Shown: positions 1-10,422 of the stretch, in pieces
Layout of the letters: the number at the start of each line of letters is the position of its first letter
Numbering within the stretch: position 1 is the first letter of the stretch
From: Dipteris shenzhenensis
Lineage: Eukaryota > Polypodiophyta > Polypodiopsida > Gleicheniales
NCBI GenBank assembly: GCA_047967505.1
Contig: CM106540.1
DNA: 64,000 nt
Reading direction: 5' to 3' (one strand)
Made by a program: the position numbers and the translations under genes
Notes under the pieces: generated by a model
The model's database searches: none
Told to the model about the DNA's origin: nothing
Seen by the model: only the letters and a program-made list of their open reading frames with translations

Positions 1-906
1 AAAAACATGGAGACATTATTTATATGGATCAGAGTTTTATGTTGATGTTGATCATGATACTTTGAAACATTTTTGTAAGCAACCTGACTTGAGTGGCTAC
101 CAAGCCATCATGCCAACCAAGCAGTAGCACTTTGAAATAATAAACTGATTTCAATCCTCGTCAAACCACTAAGATCAAAGAGCCATATACCCATATCATT
201 AAAGCAATGAACCACCCTAGAACCTCTCCCCATATGCCCAAAAGACTAGCAGGGTAGCTTACATTAGTCTAAGCAGATTAAGAAAGTGAACCCAGACAAT
301 GCACAAAACCCAAACAGCGGGCAACCAGTTACCCAAATAAAGCCACCACCAAAGTTGGAGATACACCAAACAACGTGATAATATCACAAGATATTTGAAT
401 TGATGCATATCAATATGAGTCTGTGAGAAAGGAACCTATAGATTGATTGAAAACAGCTAAGATGCCCACACCTGTAAAGTACATGGCACATGCTCAACAA
501 AAGACGTCCAGTACTGAAAATACCTCACTCCAGCAGAAACAAATAAACAAAAAAATAGAATTCAGAAGGCCTGTCAACTCAAAGACTGCCCAATCAGGAA
601 TCAGCAGCCAACATCTTGCATATACTGCTCTGGCTTACATGCATTGATAAATGTCCTAGAGATGTGAAATGGAAGATGAAATTGAAGAAACAATTTAATT
701 AGGAAGAAACTTTGCAACAGAGAATGCTACAAACTATGAGAGCTAGTAATAACAGGTTTATAAGAGCGGAGTTACAAAAAACTGAGCTTTGAACGAGGTT
801 AAAGATATGGTAAACTAGTGTCAAGTAGTAAACTATGATAAGAGCTTTCAATCGAACTTGCAACAATGCCACTTCACAAGAAAAGGCATCCTAAGAACCC
901 CAAGTT
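1..906. other. Spacer, no recognisable gene
   Basis: AT-rich spacer. A 66-codon open frame near 447-647 has no recognisable domain and no codon bias that I can see. I find no RNA gene or repeat in this stretch. Confidence 0.5.
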
Positions 907-1426
907 CTAAATGCTGTCATCATCCCATGAAAGGGCATCCCGGGCTGGCATGTTAAATCCCATTTGAAACAGCTGAAGCCAGCCATCCTTATGCTATGGA
1001 GCGTCCATGATTGCTGAGGCTACCTCATGCATTGCCCAATTGAGGGGTTGCTCTCCCAAATTCAGAAGACACCAGGCTTCTTCAGAAAGTGGTGGATGAA
1101 TCGGAGCTAAAGATGCTTCCGTCAGATTGTGAAGATACTCTCGCCACGTCTCATTCTGTGGCTGCCTCTTCACAAGCTGTATCAACTTATCCTTTGCAGC
1201 GTCCAAGCAGATTTTCCGCAAAACTTTACTGTGCCTAATACGTACTTCGAAGCGGAGCCAAATCTTCCTCAAGGTCCGCCAGTAAAGCCACCAGTTCTTG
1301 GTTGAGTCGCCACAACTTGGAAGATAAAACTGCACAGTTACTGCAAAATGCCGCACCCTCTGCCTCCGGATCGATAGTGCTTAGAGCAGATGTTGCAATG
1401 AGGCCTCTATTCTTTTTCACGAGCAC
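907..1426 (-). pseudogene. Unrecognised gene fragment, frameshifted
   Basis: Two minus-strand frames follow one another. The upstream frame (1426 to about 1260) encodes a Leu/Glu-rich segment with WRLNQELVALLADLEEDLA. The downstream frame (about 1260 to 907) continues with a charged segment containing KDKLIQLVKRQPQNETWREY and ends in ARDALSWDDDSI before a stop at 907-909. An in-frame stop at 994-996 separates the last 29 codons, so both a frame change and a stop break the reading. The protein-like composition and higher GC than the surroundings suggest a real coding origin, such as a captured or decayed host exon. I do not recognise the family. A short intron at the frame change cannot be excluded, but I saw no clear GT-AG pair. 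Confidence 0.4.
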
Positions 1427-1517
1427 ATGAGGATTTGCTACTTGGGCTCTTCGCTTGCCCTCGCGAACTTTCCCCCCATAGTGCCAACGTAGAAACTCTA
1501 ATTAGTACAACTATTAT

Positions 1518-1580
1518 ATTCCTGGGCAGCAAAATATGGAATTCCACGTTTTCGGGGCTTATGATGCTAAACCCTTTTTG
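1518..1580 (+). repeat. Dispersed ~63-bp repeat, copy 1
   Basis: The segment starts ATTCCTGGGCAGCAAAATAT, continues with GGAATTCCACGTTTTCGGGG and ends in CTAAACCCTTTTTG. It is repeated at 2377-2441 and 47035-47136, the last with its first half duplicated. The two GGAATTCC palindromes inside it could form a hairpin. Here it lies without the rest of block C, so it is an independent repeat or a block boundary scar. Confidence 0.7.
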
Positions 1581-1846
1581 GCCTGCCGTTAGGTAGCCTT
1601 ATTATTAAAATAATTTCTAGCATCTTTCAAGATGTGATGTTTTTCTTTCAAATTCTTTGATTGGTTGGTGTGTTGACTTTAGAGCATTTCTTTCACATTT
1701 CTTTCAAATTCAGGTTTGCTTTTTTGGAAGTGCATTCATTTCCTCTCTCTCCCTTTCCAAGCTTTTCTTAAAATTTGGACTTGCATTCATTGAACATTCC
1801 CTTTCTCTCCTCTTCCATTTCTGTCCATCTCTCACATTGGACAACG

Positions 1847-1849
<3 letters not shown>

Positions 1850-1884
<35 letters not shown>
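1850..1884. repeat. (TC)n microsatellite
   Basis: About 17 uninterrupted TC dinucleotides are followed by a second short run near 1891-1901. The low-complexity open frames on both strands here are products of the dinucleotide run and are not coding. Confidence 0.9.
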
Positions 1885-1886
<2 letters not shown>

Positions 1887-2324
1887 TTTTCTCTCTCTCT
1901 TTGCAGGCCACATGAATAAAATTCATCTAAGTTGTTTTTATTAAATGAGAAAAGTGAACACGGACCCATTTATTCCTTCCTTTCACTTGACACTAGACCT
2001 GCATGGACTCGAACTACGTGCAAGACTTAAGTCAAGCTTGCACGCCAAGCCTAGTCTTGCCACTCTTGTTACACATGTAGCCTTTTTTGGTAGAGTTAGA
2101 TTGTTAGTGGACAAACAAACATATGGGAGCACTACCTACGTCCATCTTTTCTCGAATCGACCCTAAGGAAGTTGAAGGTGTGGGTTGCGTACGTGGTCAA
2201 GCCATCTTTTCTCAATCAAGGAAACAATAAAGGTGCACACACCTCATGGTCAAGAGGACTCAAGACTTAGGCTTTAGTCACACAACACACTGACTTTCTT
2301 TGTCTTTCTATTTGGGCCCCTTTT

Positions 2325-4672
2325 TCAACTTTTTCTCTCTAGACACTTTTAGTGTCTTAACACAATACACCCATGTGGAATTCCTGGGCAGCAAAATATG
2401 GAATTCCACGTTTTCAAGGTTTATGATGCTAAACCCTTTTTGTCAATAAAATGACTTTTGTCGATAAAAGCTCGCTAACTCGCTTTAAAAAAACTCGCCA
2501 TAAAGAATTTCCCGCCATGCATTGGGCATCTCCACATATTTGGTTACATAGCATATGCCCACATACATGATGATCATCATAGAAAATTGGATGTTAAGTC
2601 ACATAAATTATGTATCATGGTTGGCTTCAGTGAAGGAAGCAAAGCATACAAGTTGGATGATCCCATCAGCCAAAAATTTATAATCTCTAGACATGCATTT
2701 TTTAATTTAAGAATCAGAATAGAAAACATCAAATACACAGGAGATGGTCACGCTGATTACTCAGTCACCTACATAGAAGGTTGATGAAGAAGATCAAGAA
2801 TTGCCCAAACATTGGAAAACACTATTTTAGCTTGTATGACCATATAAGTTTGGCTTTTTATGTGTAGATCATGGAACATGCTCCTTGAGAAAAAGATATG
2901 AAAATTTTAAAAATCCTCGTATGTCAGTCTAGAAAAACGTGTGTTAATATGAGTTCATCATGCATATACAAAAATCCAAGCATTTTCTAGTTCAACTTTT
3001 ATGCTCTTACTGTTAAAATGAGGGATCGAGCACTCCTGATCTAGATACATGAAGAGCAAGATGATCAACGAGGATGAAAGCACCATGAAAGAGACATAAA
3101 GTAGGCTGCAACACTCAATCTATTGCAATGTATATCATCAACAATACATAATAGGCTTCTCATATAGAGAGAGCCCTTAGAATAGTCAACACTTGTGGGA
3201 TCCTCTGATCCACATCTCTCCTTGTGGATATCCTTGATCCACATCTCCACGTCATGTAGTCCACATCCTAGGGTGGCTACTTTAATTCTTTCCTATACCA
3301 TACCTTAGCCTCTAATATGTTCTCATGGCACTATATCTCAACACCTCCCCTTGGTGCCATGATCCATTGGCTACTGCAAGGTGGTCAGATGTGAGTTACA
3401 TGATCAAATTCTCCCCTGGGTGCTTACATGGCTACTCTTAGGTGGTCATGTTTGATTTACAAATGTGTGGACTTAAGGTGGCAAGGCTTTTTCTTCTCAA
3501 TACATGTTGTTCTTGTCATTTTGCTTATGGCTTGATGATGACTCCACGCTAGTTGACCTGCTAGTTCTTCAATTTGCATTCTTCTTCCTTGTGTCCCAGC
3601 TTCTTGCAATGGTGACACTTTGGTTTGTTCTTTAGTCTCTGTAGTTACTTTGATAGTGACCCATCCTTCCGCAATGGTAACACTTCATTGATGTTTTACC
3701 GAACAATGCTTGTTCCTCATTATTGATGCTGCGTGTTGATGTAGATGTCAATTTCGATGCCTTCAAATCTCTTTCTTTTTCAAGAAGAGAGGATACACAT
3801 TCCTCAAACTTTGGATTTGGCATATTCTTCAAAGTGATTGTCAGTGCGTTGTACTCTGCAGGCTTGCTTTTAAGGAGGATTGCCAGTGCATCCTTTTCCC
3901 ATACTTTTGCATTTATCTCTTCTAGTTGCGTCATAATGCTTTTGATTTTGTTGACAAATTGTGCCATGGATTCATTGAAGCTCATGTGCAAACCATAGAA
4001 TTCAATCTTAAGATGAATTTCTTAGTTTTTGGCTTTTGCACCAAACACTGTGTTCAACTCATGCCATGCATCTTTGGCATGATCCTTGGAGTCTATATGA
4101 TGAATTATGTTTGGACCCAAGTGCAAAAACCAATGAGTGATAGTGCTGCTTCATCTTTTTCCTTCCAGGCATCATTTTGTATAGTACACAAACGTTAATC
4201 ATGAAGCCTAATCACCTCTAATCACTCATTACCTTTGGTAGGTGGCAGTTAAATACCAACATGGTGTAATCTTAGCTACCATGATAGACCTGGCTGGTAA
4301 TCTTAGATGCCACCTCGATGGAATCCTAGTCCACACCACCGACCACCACCACCGGCAGAAGGTGGCAATAATTACCACAAACATAAATCATGAAGCCTAA
4401 TCACCTCTAATCACTCATTACCATGCAAAGTAGTACTTACGCCTTGAATTAATCAAAATTTGGGCCAACCACTGCGGTGAGTCTCACCTTGACAGTTCTA
4501 TTTCCTTCAATGTTTTGTTTGATATCCATCTCAGGCATTTCTTTATCCCTTATAGTTGGGCTACAAAATTAAGCCTCCAATATTCCATTCCTATAACCTT
4601 TTCTCTTCTATCCCTCTTGACCATTTCTTTCTCCCTTGCACTCTTTCTACAGCTTCTATCCCCGCTCATAAT
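2325..4672 (+). repeat. Block C, left copy (Copia-derived, duplicated)
   Basis: This ~2.3-kb block recurs almost unchanged, in the same orientation, at about 46988-49375. A part of it recurs inverted at about 51479-52533. It starts with TTTTTCTCTCTAGACACTTT, contains the 63-bp dispersed repeat, a short open frame (2587-2784) and the minus-strand gag remnant, and ends where the satellite begins. The 2587-2784 frame recurs at 47280 with a frameshift in its 3' half, which argues against constraint as a gene. Confidence 0.75.
3560..4180 (-). pseudogene. Copia gag (UBN2-type) remnant with zinc knuckle
   Basis: The minus strand encodes a Copia-type Gag. An N-terminal part in another frame (about 4170-4000) precedes an open frame at 3991-3632 with FNESMAQFVNKIKSIMTQLE, the usual LLKS-P-EY-L segment and a CCHC knuckle CYHCGRMGHYQSNY. 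In this knuckle the last position reads Tyr where Cys is expected. A second knuckle, CHHCKKLGHKEEEC, follows in a shifted frame near 3610-3570. Stops and frameshifts break the reading, so this is a dead copy. Copies of the same gag lie at 48368-48682 (-) and 52177-52530 (+); the last is interrupted by element A. Confidence 0.8.
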
Positions 4673-5428
4673 GGCAAAAATGATGTTTAATGCTTGATCG
4701 ACCATGCACATCATGTTTGTATGGGCACAATACTTTGTACACGCCTCAACCTAGGTGGTATTGAGTTGCATGAAAAGTGGCGCACCCATCCCGTAAGTAC
4801 TTGTTTGGATAACACACCTGGGAGCACGTTTTTTGACGATTGTGCATAACACTAGGGGGGAAATGGTGTATAATGCGTGATCGACCGTGCAAAGCATATC
4901 CGATGGGACCAATACTTTGCATGCACCTTAAACTAGATGGTATTGAGTTTCATGCAATGTGGCACACCAATCCGATAAGTACTTGTTCGAATAACCCACC
5001 TAGGACCATGTTTCTTTACGCTTGTGCATGACACTTAGGCAAAAACGGTGTTTAATACTTAGTCGACAATGCAAATCATATCCGTTGGGCACAATACTTT
5101 TCACGTGCCTCAACCCAGGTGGTATTGACCTGCATGCAAAGTGGGGCGCCCATCCCATAAGTACTTGTTCGGATTACACACCTAGGAGCACGTTATTTGA
5201 CGGTGGTGCATAACACTAGGGGGAAAATGGTGTATAATGTGTGATCGACCATACAAATCATATTCGATGGGCACAATACTTTGCACACGCTTCAAAATAG
5301 GTGGTATTGACTTAATGTAAAGTTGTGCCCCCATCCAATAAGTACTTGTTCGAATAACACACCTAGGACCATGTTCTTTTATGGTTGTGCATGACACAAA
5401 GGCAAAAACGGTGTTTAATTCTTGATCG
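4673..5428 (+). repeat. ~182-bp satellite, + orientation, block S1
   Basis: Tandem monomers carry the landmarks ATGCAAAGCATATCCGATGG, CACAATACTTTGCACG, GGTGGTATTGA, AAGTACTTGTTCGGATAACA and AGGCAAAAACGGTGTTTAAT. Monomers here differ from each other at many positions. The array ends inside a monomer at TGATCG, where an unrelated ~700-bp insert begins. Confidence 0.85.
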
Positions 5429-6131
5429 TACAAACTACCACTTTTGTCCATAGAGTGTTTTGGACCCATTTGAGCTTGTTTTGTGTGTTTTTGTTGTCAC
5501 ATTGTAGTAATAGCTAGTAGGGATGATTGATAGTGTGTGTGGTGACACACCTCACTTACAAACACTAAAAAATGAGTTTGGACCAGATTCAGTGACACTA
5601 GCATGAGTTCTTAGCCACCCCCTTGAAAATCTCCCGTTTGATGCTTTAAAGTTGTTGCTTTTTGTGCCTTTTTTTATTTGTGTGGGTAGAATAAGTAGTA
5701 TAGTACCCATGTTTTCTCACAAACCTTGTAAAAAGCTAAAAAATATTCAAAGAGCACCAAAAACCAATCGGTGCGATTGAGCCAGATTGTGATTCACTAC
5801 TTTATGAACAGCACAGCAACTCAGCCAGTCGCTGCTTTATAACGCAATCGACTGACATATGGACTAGCAGTTGGCCACCCACCCCCACCCAGCTCATCTA
5901 ACACCACATGGTCATTAATGAACTCACAACTATCACCCATTAATGAACTCACAACTATCACTTCAAAGGTCAACCCCCACCTTAAGGCTAATGCAATGGC
6001 TTGTAACCTGTTGCTTTATCAATCCTGCTATATTTAATCTCATCACTAGTCTCATTACTGCTATATTGACTCACTGCTATATTGACCTACTATGTTAAGC
6101 AGTCATTGCTATATTAGTCATCATTGCTTTA
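5429..6131 (+). repeat. ~700-bp insert in the satellite, copy 1
   Basis: This non-satellite sequence breaks the array inside a monomer and the satellite resumes at CACCTGGGAG. Inverted copies interrupt the right-hand satellite at about 46205-46905 and 50330-51020. It has no open frame worth calling. A phrase in it (AAAAACCAATCGGTG) resembles one near 22480 (AAAAACCAGTCGGTG), so it may belong to a dispersed family. Its end nearest 6000-6120 has short repeats of the word CTATATTGACT. Confidence 0.7.
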
Positions 6132-7720
6132 CTCACCCACCTGGGAGTGCTTTTTTTGACAGTGGTGCATAACACTAGGGGAAAAACGGTGTATAATGCG
6201 TGATAGACCATGCAAATCATATCTGATGGACACAATACTTTGCACACACCTCAAAATAGGTGGTATTGACTTACACACAAAGTGGTGCCCCCATCCAATA
6301 AGTACTTGTTCGAATAATACACCTAGGATCGTGTTTTTTTTATGGTTGTGCATGACACAAAGGCAAAAATGGTGTTTAATTCTTGATCAACCATACAAAG
6401 CATATCAAATGGGCAGAATAATTTTCATGCACCTCAGCGTAGGTGGTATTGAGTTGCATGCAATGTGGCACACCAATCCAATAAGTACTTGTTCGGATAA
6501 CACACCTAGGAGCGTGTTTTTTGATGGAAGTGCATCACAATGAGGCAAAAATAGTGTTTAATCCTTGATTGATAATGCAAAGCCTATTTGATGGGCACAA
6601 TACTTTGCACGCACCTCAAACTAGGCGGTATTTACTTGCATGCAAAGTGGTGCATCCATCCCATAAGCACTTGTTCGGATAACACACCTAAGAGCGTGTT
6701 TTTTAACGATTGTGCATAACACACCTAAGAGCGCATTTTTTGACGGTTGTGCATAACACTAGGGAGGGAATAGTATATAATGTGTGATCAATGATGTAAA
6801 GCATATCTGATGGGCATAATAGGTTGCAGATGCCTCAACCTAGGTGGTATTGACTTGTGTACAAAGTGGTGCTCCCATCCAATAAGTACTTGTTTGGATA
6901 ACACACCTAGGACCGTGTTTTTTGATGCTTGTGCATGACACTAAGGCAAAAAAGATGTTTAATATTTAGTCGACAATGCAAAGCATATCCGATGGGCATA
7001 ATACTTTGCACGTGCCTCAACCCAAGGGGTATTGACCTGCATGCAAAGTGGCGTGCCCATCCTATAAGTACTTGTTCAGATAGCACACGTGGGAGCGCGT
7101 TTTTTGACGGTGGTGCATAACACTAGGGGAAAAATGGTGTATAATGCGTGAACAACCATGAAAATCATATCCAGTGGGCATGATACTTTGCACATTTCTC
7201 AACCTAGGTGGTATTGACTTGCGTGCAAAGTGGCACTCCCATCCAATAAGTACTTGTTCGAATAACACACCTAGGACCGTGTTTTTTTATGCTTGTGCAT
7301 GACAGCAAGGCAAAAACATTGTTTAATGCTTGGTCGACAGAGAAAAGCATATCCATTGGGCACAATAATTTGCACACACATCAACCCAGATGGTATTGAC
7401 CTACATGCAAAGCGGCGCACCTATCCCATAAGTACTTGTTCGGATAACACACCTGGGAGCACAGTTTTTGATGGTGGTGCATAACACTAGGGGAAAAACG
7501 GTGTATAATGCATGATCGACCATGCAAATCATATCTGATGGGCACAATACTTTGCATGCACCTCAACTTAGGTGGTATTGACTTGCGTGCAAAGTAGCGT
7601 CCCCATTCGATAAGTACTTGTTCGAATAACACACCTAGGACCGTGTTATTTGATGGTTGTGCATGACACTAAGGGAAAAACGGTGTTTAATGCTTGGTTG
7701 ACAATGCAATGCATATGTAA
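6132..7720 (+). repeat. ~182-bp satellite, + orientation, block S2
   Basis: This is the continuation of the same satellite for about nine monomers. Short frames of 60-115 codons run through it, but they follow the monomer sequence and are not genes. It ends at GCAATGCATATG, where block B' starts. The mirrored junction on the right is at about 44754. Confidence 0.85.
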
Positions 7721-10422
7721 GATCATTGCCAAGTGTCACACTAAATTGGTGAACTACCAAATTCCAAGAGAATGAGCTGGTGCCAGATGTGTGAATGGGT
7801 ACACTGATGATAGATTCGATGGGACCATTGCAGGGGAACTAATCGGGTAACATTTGTGGCAATGAATTATTTGGATTGGTGGAGTTGGATCTCCTTTATG
7901 GATGTACTAGTCTGGAACTAGACTATGCGTCGAAGCATCAAATGTAACAAAATGAATTTTAGTTCTTTCATTTTTATGTGCTGGATGGTTGCAATGTTAC
8001 AGGAGGTGGTTTCGATGATGAGGATTCAATTATGATGACCTATAAAAAAGTCATATGGTAGATCCAAGGTGCTCAGCGCGTAGAGCACAGTTTGGCAATC
8101 ATTTTTGCTTTTTGGATCACCGTGAAATTCCTCGTGGATCAAAAGTTATGGCTCCTTGAAGAATAGGCCGAACTTTGATCCCAAGAGGGTGATCAAAATG
8201 ATGATGTGGCACTATGGGTCACATGTGTTGTGGAAAGGTGTGCCTGTTTGGAGGCAACTGGTTGGCACTCTGCCACATGGTAGTGCTGACTGTGCAGACT
8301 GTGCGTTCACATAGATAGGCTAGGTGTGTCTAGCATGGACACATGGCCCTAATGATGTGGCATGCTGACTAGGCATGTAGTGATGACATGGAACTTGTTG
8401 ATGTCTTGGATGTTGATTGTACAAGGTGACATGGCACCTAGGGCTGAGTTGGCAACCTGATCATGTGGCAATGGTCTAGTTGCTTATGTGGTATCTACAA
8501 TCAGGGATGATGACATGGCTTACAAGATTGGGGTAATGATGTGGCACGATGGTGCCCATTGATGACATGGCACATCCACATGTCAAATGACATGGCATGG
8601 ATAAGGCCACGTGTCAAATCCTATCCTCCATGTGGCAGTTGGCTATGGAGGAGAAGATTTTGACAAAATTTGCCAGAAACTACATGGATTCGGAGGGAAT
8701 ATATGTTGATGGAAGTTGATGTTTCGGTTGGCCCGCTTGGAGTTTCTACAGTGTTTGTTCGGAGTGGTTGTGAGTGGAGGAGGCCCGGGTAGAGTCATGT
8801 GTAGAGGTTGTCCGTGGCTGTGTGGAGATGAGTAGAGGGTAGAACTCTGAGGTCATTGTTCAAGCCGTGGAGACTCTGAGGCTATGCAAGCTAACGCTAA
8901 TGTAGCCTACTTCTTAGCCTGCACTAGGGTTGGTGCTCTTGAGTCGCACAAGTAGAATTCAAAATCCTTCAAGAGCTGGATGCGGGGAGTCTATTAGTAG
9001 TTTGGCAAGCTTGCAATCCACCTTGAAGCCATTTCACAAGATGGTGGTAGCTAGTTCATTGCCTACACTAGCCAGATCCCAACTGCCTCGAGCTGCAGCT
9101 CGTGAAGACGATACCAGAATGGACGTCGACAATGATGACAAGTGCGTGAAGGAGATAGTGATCCTGGGAGGTGACACTACTAGGTGGATGGCCGTGGCAT
9201 ACTTGGGCAAGGTGTTGGAATGTAGTGCTACCATCACTGTTCTCGACGAGGCACTGTCAACACATGGAGGTCGTGTATACGTGTAGACTTGAAGCTTGTG
9301 TTGGTCAGAGGAGCTTGAAGAATGGAGGCACTTTGATGTTGAAGTCTTGTATTTGCTTTGACGTGGAGGCACTAAGAGGGCTCGTTGAAGAGTTGCCTTT
9401 GGACTTGTCAGCTATGTTGAGACCATAGTGCTAAGGAAGGTCGCTGCTTTGACTATTGAGTTCTGTCGGCATGCTTGGGTGTCACTGCAGCTGTTTGCAT
9501 GCATGTTGGGCCTCGTTTGTATTACAGAGGCTCACTAGAGCCTTAGTTGCAGAAGGGGTTGCTATAGGAGGAGTTGAGGAAGCTCGTAGGAGTCTTGAAG
9601 GGAGACACTTGGTTGGCCAAGCATTTAGGGTTGTTGCTACTTGTGTTGCTTTTGAGTCAAGTTGTTGTAGACCTGCTTGCTGTGTTGAAGATGGCCACAG
9701 GTGCTTGTGAAGGGATTGAATGGAGCTTTGTTGAAGCCATATTTGAATAGGCTCTCATAGAGAGTCTAATCTACTCTATTATACTCTCTTCCTCAATTGA
9801 ACTCTCATAGAGAAAGGTTAGGGAAACCTTTGAACCTTAATCCCTTACACAACACTCAAGACAAAAATAATCTACCCCATTATACTCTCTTCCTCAATCA
9901 AACTTGCACAGAGAAAGGTTGGGGAAACCTTTGAACCTTAATCCCTTACACAACAACACTCAAGACAGAGAGAAGACTGAGTCTATGTTTCTAATCGAAA
10001 GAAAATTAACACGAAAATAATCATATGTCTCTCTCCATAGCTCGGAATGATGGGGTTGTCTGAGCCATTTCAGAGAGGAGCTTGATCTTTATAGAAAGAT
10101 CTGAAGATGTGAAGAAGGTGCCTCGAAAGGAGGGATTATGCCTTGACAGAGCAAGGGCTTAACTCTCTCTCAATGGAAAGTCTCTCTTAAAGGATGAAGG
10201 AAGGCTTTGTGCCTTGACAAGATGCAAGGGCTTAGGAGCACCTGGTGCTTTGATACCATGATAGCGGAAGTGAGAGAGAGAGAGAGAGAGAGGAGTGCAC
10301 ATGATATAGCTACTTGTACACTAAGTCGTATTGAACATGAACATGAAGATATACATGTGAACCCCTTAGGGTTAGGGTTAGGATTTTCTCCTAATGCCCT
10401 AGAGGTATGGTGCATATAAATA
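7721..10422 (-). mobile_element. Block B', probable non-autonomous LTR element, truncated
   Basis: This ~2.7-kb block is present again, inverted, at 41867-44754. On the minus strand, TGGTATCAAAGCACCAGG (about 10259-10242) resembles the initiator-Met-tRNA primer site of Copia elements. It is preceded by sequence ending in CTATCA that would be the end of a 5' LTR. The LTR would hold the GA/TC microsatellite (about 10267-10292) and the telomere-like word near 10368. Downstream I find only short Ser/Thr-rich frames without a recognisable gag or pol, so it looks non-autonomous. No second LTR is visible, and the left end is cut by the junction with copy B-left. A region near 8200-8640 repeats the words GACATGGC and GATGTGGCA. 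Confidence 0.5.
10270..10292. repeat. (GA)n microsatellite
   Basis: A run of about 11 GA units. The mirrored copy is the TC run at about 41999-42016 and is a few units shorter, as expected for a microsatellite that changed after duplication. Confidence 0.85.

Noticed and set aside
1657-1944. 95-codon frame rich in Leu/Ser and its antisense Arg/Glu frame
   Set aside because: Both are products of the TC microsatellite.
4840-7632. Similar short frames in satellite blocks S1/S2 and their mirror images at 44.8-51.4 kb
   Set aside because: Same reason: translated satellite.
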